Shown here in pieces: positions 34,129-38,137 of a DNA stretch of 38,137 nucleotides. The notes under the pieces were generated by a model. It was not told the origin of the DNA and did not search any database. It was given only the letters and a program-made list of their open reading frames with translations. Location of the stretch: assembly GCA_017449025.1 (NCBI GenBank), contig JAFSKJ010000103.1:1-38137 (forward strand). The letters run 5' to 3'. The DNA is from Prevotella sp. (GTDB lineage: Bacteria; Bacteroidota; Bacteroidia; Bacteroidales; Bacteroidaceae). Position numbers and translations under genes: made by a program. Position 1 is the stretch's first letter; each line of letters begins with the position of its first letter.

Positions 34129-36990
34129 ATGAGAGAGCTTGAACTGCTGGCTCCGGCAAAGAACATGGAGTGCGGCATGGCTGCCATCAGTCATGGTGCA
34201 GATGCTGTCTACATAGGAGCACCGCGATACGGAGCACGCGCTGCCGCAGGCAACAGCGTGGCCGACATCGCAGCCCTCTGCGCCTATGCTCATCAGTTCA
34301 TGGCCAAGGTCTATGTCACAGTCAACACCATAATCTTCGACGACGAGCTCGACGACACCCGCCAACTGCTGTCACAGCTGGCCGATGCCGGTGTCGACGC
34401 GGTGCTCATACAGGACATGGCGCTGCTAAGCAGCTCTTCACTCCCCACCCTTCACCCAACACTTAACCTTCACGCAAGCACACAGACCGACAACCGCACA
34501 CCAAAGAAGGTGGCATGGCTGCGCGACATGGGGTTCACGCGCGTGGTGCTCGCCCGCGAACTGTCAGTCGACGAGATCAGCGCCATACACCGGGCCGTGC
34601 CCGACATCGAGCTTGAAGTCTTCGTCCACGGTGCCCTCTGCGTCAGCTACAGCGGACTATGCTATGCCTCGCAGCACTGTTTCCACCGTTCCGCCAACAG
34701 GGGAGAGTGCGCACAGTTCTGTCGCATGCAGTTCGACCTTGTCGATGCCGACGGACGAGAGCACATTCACCAGCAGCACCTGCTCTCGCTGAAAGATCTG
34801 AACCTCAGCCGCCACATCGGCGAGCTGGCCACTGCCGGGGCCACATCGTTCAAGATTGAGGGAAGGCTGAAAGACTCCTGCTATGTAAAGAACGTCACCG
34901 CAGCCTACAGCCAGTTGCTCAACAGCTTCATTGCCGACCACCCCGGAGAGTACCGCCGCACGTCGATAGGACAGTGCCGCTACAACTTCACCCCAAACCT
35001 GCTGAAGACCTTCAACCGCGGCTACACCACATACTTCGTCAACGGCCGCCAGCCCGACATCACGTCGCCCCTCACGCCGAAAGCCATAGGCGAGCCTGTG
35101 GGCATCGTGCGCCAGCTGTTGCGCGACGCCATCGTCACAGACGGCAGCACCACCTTCACCAACGGCGACGGCCTCTGCTTCTTCAACGACGAGCAGCAGT
35201 TAGAGGGCTTCCGCGTCAACCGCGCCGAAGGCCGGAAGCTCTTCATGCTCAGCATGCCCGCCGGCCTGCGCGCAGGCATGCAGCTCTTCCGCAACAGCGA
35301 CATGCTCTTCGAACAGCAGCTGGCACGCCCCGACAGCGCCATACGCAAAATACCCGTCAGCATGGCTCTCGCCGAGACCGCCGACGGATTCCAGCTCGCA
35401 GCTCGCATGCTGCACGACCATAACGACACCGCGGCCGGACAAAGTGAGTGCACAGCAACCGTCAACATGGCCAAGCAAAGAGCCGACAAGCCGCAGCACG
35501 ACAACATAGTACGCCAGCTCAAAAAGCTCGGCAACACACCCTTCGAGTGCAGCGACACAGACATCGCGCCCGACTTCCCATACTTCATCCCCAACAGCGT
35601 GCTCACAGAGCTGCGCAGGAGTGTATGCGAAAAGCTAAGCGAGGAAGTGATGTTGAACAGTGAGAAAAAGCTGGACGAAAAGCGGGATGGCCACGAAAGG
35701 GCAATGCCCCCACAGCCTGGCTATCCTCCTGAAGACTCCTACCTCTACAACGCCGCCAACAGCGAGGCCCGCACCTTCTACCGACAGCAGGGCATAGAGG
35801 CCGGAGAGGCCTTCGAGCTGAACGAACCCCACAAGGCCATGCTCATGCAATGCCGCCACTGTCTGCGATACGCACTCGGCCACTGCCTGCGCCACGGCGG
35901 CAAGCCGGCACCCTGGCGCGAACCACTCAGCCTGCGACTCGCCGACGGGCGCATGTTTCCGCTGGCGTTCGACTGCAAGCGCTGCCAGATGAACGTCATG
36001 AAAAAACTCACCATGCTGGCCATAGTGCTGGCAGCCACACTCTTCACCGCCTCATGCACCAACGGAGGACAGAGGCTGCACGACACATGGAACGAGGAGG
36101 AAGAGACAACCGACACCGCCATGACCAAGACGGACATGGCAACGCAAAGCCCATACTACAGGCAGAACGACAACTTCATAGTCAAGGCCGACTCGCTGCA
36201 CCTCATCGAGCAACTGCCAGCCGAGGCCGTCAGCGACATGCCGGTAGACACCATCACACTGCACAAGGGCGACAGGATAGTTGTTGCCGACATCATCACC
36301 ATGTCTGCCGACAGCACCGACTCGGTGTGGGTGCGCGTGGCACGCGACGAATACACCATAGGATGGTCCAGAGAAAGCACACTGCTGCCCGCCACCAAGC
36401 CCGCCGACACCATCTCGCAGTTCATTGACTTTTTTGCCACGACACACCTCGTGGTCTTCTTCGCGCTCATACTCGGAGTGGCCGTGTTCTACAAAACCCA
36501 TCCCCGCACGCCCATAGTCCACCTGCGCGACATCAGCTCCTTCTACCCCACCCTGCTCGTTCTGCTCGTTGCCACAACAGCCACGATCTACAGCAGCATA
36601 CAGGCTCACGACATTGCCACCTGGCAGCAGTTCTACTTCCACCCCACGCTCAACCCCCTCGACGCTCCCGCCCACCTGCGGCTCTTCATCTTATGCTGCT
36701 GGGCCTGCGTGGTGGTGGCCATAGCTGCCATCGATGACACGCGCCGCTATCTGACGCTGCCCACCGCCGTTGCCTACCTCTTAGGGCTGGCCGCCGTCTG
36801 CGCACTGGCCTACATAGTGTTCAACGTCACCACACGCTATTACATCGGCTACCCCCTGCTCATTGCCTATGGTTTTTTCAGCATACGCCACTACATGCGC
36901 CACAACCACGCCCCCTACCGCTGCGGGCACTGCGGACAGCCCATGCTGCGCAAGGGCAACTGTCCCAGGTGCGGCACACTAAATAGCTAA
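34129..36990 (+). CDS. U32 family peptidase fused to a lipoprotein-like SH3/membrane/zinc-ribbon protein
   Basis: 953 residues in one frame. Residues 1-620 are a U32 peptidase-like protein of the type linked to tRNA/rRNA hydroxylation or collagenase annotation: ELLAPAKNMECGMAAISHGA at the start, the U32 signature EVFVHGALCVSYSG near 163 with the cysteines of NRGECAQFCRM, and a Cys-rich close (CRHCLRYALGHC, CKRCQM). At residue 624 a second typical start appears, MKKLTMLAIVLAATLFTASC, a complete lipoprotein signal. An SH3-like region (about 680-755), five membrane helices and a C-terminal zinc ribbon (CGHCGQ, CPRCG) follow. This looks like two genes merged by loss of a stop codon. An internal start at ATG 35998 could still give the second protein separately. 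Confidence 0.85.
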   Translation: MRELELLAPAKNMECGMAAISHGADAVYIGAPRYGARAAAGNSVADIAALCAYAHQFMAKVYVTVNTIIFDDELDDTRQLLSQLADAGVDAVLIQDMALLSSSSLPTLHPTLNLHASTQTDNRTPKKVAWLRDMGFTRVVLARELSVDEISAIHRAVPDIELEVFVHGALCVSYSGLCYASQHCFHRSANRGECAQFCRMQFDLVDADGREHIHQQHLLSLKDLNLSRHIGELATAGATSFKIEGRLKDSCYVKNVTAAYSQLLNSFIADHPGEYRRTSIGQCRYNFTPNLLKTFNRGYTTYFVNGRQPDITSPLTPKAIGEPVGIVRQLLRDAIVTDGSTTFTNGDGLCFFNDEQQLEGFRVNRAEGRKLFMLSMPAGLRAGMQLFRNSDMLFEQQLARPDSAIRKIPVSMALAETADGFQLAARMLHDHNDTAAGQSECTATVNMAKQRADKPQHDNIVRQLKKLGNTPFECSDTDIAPDFPYFIPNSVLTELRRSVCEKLSEEVMLNSEKKLDEKRDGHERAMPPQPGYPPEDSYLYNAANSEARTFYRQQGIEAGEAFELNEPHKAMLMQCRHCLRYALGHCLRHGGKPAPWREPLSLRLADGRMFPLAFDCKRCQMNVMKKLTMLAIVLAATLFTASCTNGGQRLHDTWNEEEETTDTAMTKTDMATQSPYYRQNDNFIVKADSLHLIEQLPAEAVSDMPVDTITLHKGDRIVVADIITMSADSTDSVWVRVARDEYTIGWSRESTLLPATKPADTISQFIDFFATTHLVVFFALILGVAVFYKTHPRTPIVHLRDISSFYPTLLVLLVATTATIYSSIQAHDIATWQQFYFHPTLNPLDAPAHLRLFILCCWACVVVAIAAIDDTRRYLTLPTAVAYLLGLAAVCALAYIVFNVTTRYYIGYPLLIAYGFFSIRHYMRHNHAPYRCGHCGQPMLRKGNCPRCGTLNS

Positions 36991-37001
36991 AAAGCCCCCT
37001 C

Positions 37002-37778
37002 CTAACCTCCCCCTTGGGGGAGGAAGGCTTCACGCGTCATCTCCACAGCCAGCGTATGCTTGCGGAAGTAGCCGAACGACACGTAGTCGAGGCCGCCGAA
37101 GCCCCGCTTCGAACCCCACGAGTTCTTCATGATGAAATAGCGGCGTCCACGCTCGTCGTGGGCCAGCCCCACAATGCTCATGGCGTGGGAGGCACTCTCC
37201 CAGCACACGCCATGACCCTCCTTCACGGCACACTCCGTCCTATGGAGCAGAGTGTCGATGTTTACATTGAGGAATTTATTGTGCAGCCAGTTGTCATCCA
37301 ACTCCACGTCCACCATTTCGCCGTAAGGTTTCCCTCTGTCGCTGGTAAGCAACACATACTCTTCCGGAGCGCATACAGAGTGCGCAAACTCCAACGGGGT
37401 GTACTGCGCACCAAGCATGAACACCCACCGCGGTGCAGGCACGTCACGACTACGCATGGCATCGTAGCCCACAACGCCGTATTTCTCTATCATGGCAATG
37501 AGCGTGGCACCCATGCCGCGCCCCGACTTAGGCGCCGCCGGCTCATGCTCCAACATCTTCTCAATATATGCCGGCGACAGATTGACGGAGTCGCCGCGAA
37601 GCAGGTGCTCCGTCTCAATGGCGGCAAGCATGGCATAGATCCAGCACGACTGGCTCTTACCCTGGTCTTTCACCGGTGTCATGCGGTTCATCACATCGGT
37701 AACCATCGGCCCCTTCGGCTGCTTCTCGGCACAAGCCGCCACCACCAACGCCAGCACTACACATATCCATTGTCTCAT
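37002..37778 (-). CDS. papain-family (C1) cysteine peptidase, lipoprotein
   Basis: 258 residues. The N-terminus MRQWICVVLALVVAAC is a lipoprotein signal, so the enzyme is membrane-anchored outside the cytoplasm. There is no long propeptide. The papain site is complete: oxyanion Gln and nucleophile Cys in KDQGKSQSCWIYAMLAAIE, His in ASHAMSIVGLAHDERG, and Asn in KNSWGSKRGFGG. The last residues LPQGGG and the stop codon are encoded by a GC-rich palindromic repeat. It converges on the U32 fusion gene with 11 bases between stops. Substrate unknown. Confidence 0.9.
   Translation of the reverse strand: MRQWICVVLALVVAACAEKQPKGPMVTDVMNRMTPVKDQGKSQSCWIYAMLAAIETEHLLRGDSVNLSPAYIEKMLEHEPAAPKSGRGMGATLIAMIEKYGVVGYDAMRSRDVPAPRWVFMLGAQYTPLEFAHSVCAPEEYVLLTSDRGKPYGEMVDVELDDNWLHNKFLNVNIDTLLHRTECAVKEGHGVCWESASHAMSIVGLAHDERGRRYFIMKNSWGSKRGFGGLDYVSFGYFRKHTLAVEMTREAFLPQGGG
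37006..37023. repeat. GC palindrome at the 3' end of the papain gene
   Basis: CCTCCCCC (37006-37013) and GGGGGAGG (37016-37023) form a perfect stem that overlaps the last codons of the minus-strand peptidase gene and the spacer to the U32 gene. It could terminate both transcripts, although there is no long T-run. Confidence 0.65.
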
Positions 37779-37821
37779 ATCTCCACAATCAAAAAATCGC
37801 TCGAAGTAGCAATCCCATGTG

Positions 37822-37851
37822 CAAAGTTACACCTTTTTCAGCAAACACCAA
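37822..37851 (-). promoter_or_regulatory. promoter of the papain-family gene
   Basis: TTG (37849-37851), 19 bases, TAACTTTG (37822-37829), read on the minus strand, 43 bases before ATG 37778. Confidence 0.7.
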
Positions 37852-38058
37852 GTGCAACCATCCCCACAACCTCAATTTTAAGTATATTTAATTCAAGCAA
37901 CGCAAAACATATCGCAGCCGATGCCATAGGCATCAGATAGGGGTAGCCAGCCATACAGCTGTGCCAGAGGTACGGCGAAATGGCTGGGAAGACTGAATGA
38001 GCCCACTTTAAAAAGTCAAAACCATGATTAAGACGGCAAAAAACGGAGCGCAGCCACT

Positions 38059-38133
38059 CCCCTCCCATCAAGGGGAGGGGCAGGGGTGGGGTCTGTAACA
38101 TCCTGACAGCGAAGAAGATACTGACCCCACCCC
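38059..38133. repeat. nested GC-rich palindromes at the right edge
   Basis: CCCCTCCC (38059-38066) pairs with 38073-38080, and GGGGTGGGGT (38083-38092) pairs exactly with ACCCCACCCC (38124-38133). Composition and shape resemble a REP-type dispersed element. The stretch 37860-38050 before it holds a minus-strand open frame (to 38101) of 87 residues with no recognisable domain, and nothing else was seen there. Confidence 0.6.
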
Positions 38134-38137
38134 CAAC

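Noticed and set aside
37838-38101. 87-residue minus-strand frame at the right edge
   Set aside because: It starts within the GC palindrome and ends over the papain-gene promoter; no domain or ribosome binding site was seen, so it is not called as a gene.

Overview
The window looks like a chromosomal segment of a Bacteroidales bacterium, most likely a moderately high-GC member of the Prevotella group. The evidence is the repeated Bacteroidetes-type promoter (TTTG, 19-20 bases, TAnnTTTG) in front of many genes, the weak Shine-Dalgarno sequences, and the protein repertoire (TonB-tailed M56 peptidase, PF09820-type AAA/PD-(D/E)XK protein, rSAM-type lipoprotein, M13 peptidase). No rRNA, tRNA, CRISPR array or intact insertion sequence was seen.

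Layout. 1-320 holds a hairpin-rich element and a partial small frame on the minus strand. 323-4069 (minus) is an ABCG-like fused ABC transporter followed by a lipoprotein. pheS (4275-5336) faces ilvBN (minus, 5455-7812) across an inverted repeat. A GPH sugar symporter (8020-9414) converges on a ModF-like double-ABC protein and ruvC (minus, 9456-11604). 11690-16230 is an AT-richer accessory island: a blaI remnant, an M56/TonB sensor-like gene, a truncated DUF4369-like fragment and an AAA/PD-(D/E)XK gene. Then come a ClC channel and fmt (16422-19212), rpsO and a small lipoprotein (minus, 19323-20202), an ABC-F ATPase and an M13 metallopeptidase (20297-24356).

The most striking region is 24472-33119. 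Five tightly packed co-directional genes encode a protein with four zinc ribbons, a membrane-anchored Ser/Thr-kinase-like protein, a protein with a zinc ribbon plus four tandem AAA+ modules of the CbxX/CfxQ type, a zinc-ribbon/FHA protein and a PP2C phosphatase. Kinase, phosphothreonine reader and phosphatase make a complete write-read-erase circuit. The AAA+ protein is the likely ATP-driven effector, and zinc ribbons recur on three of the five proteins. No secretion-system structural genes accompany it here, so it does not match the T6SS threonine-phosphorylation pathway or T7SS. It may be an undescribed signalling or assembly system.

metA (GTG start) and a U32 peptidase fused to a lipoprotein-like membrane/zinc-ribbon protein follow on the same strand (33136-36990). 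A convergent papain-family lipoprotein peptidase (37002-37778) and a GC-rich palindromic repeat end the window. Functions were assigned by reading motifs. No database search was run.
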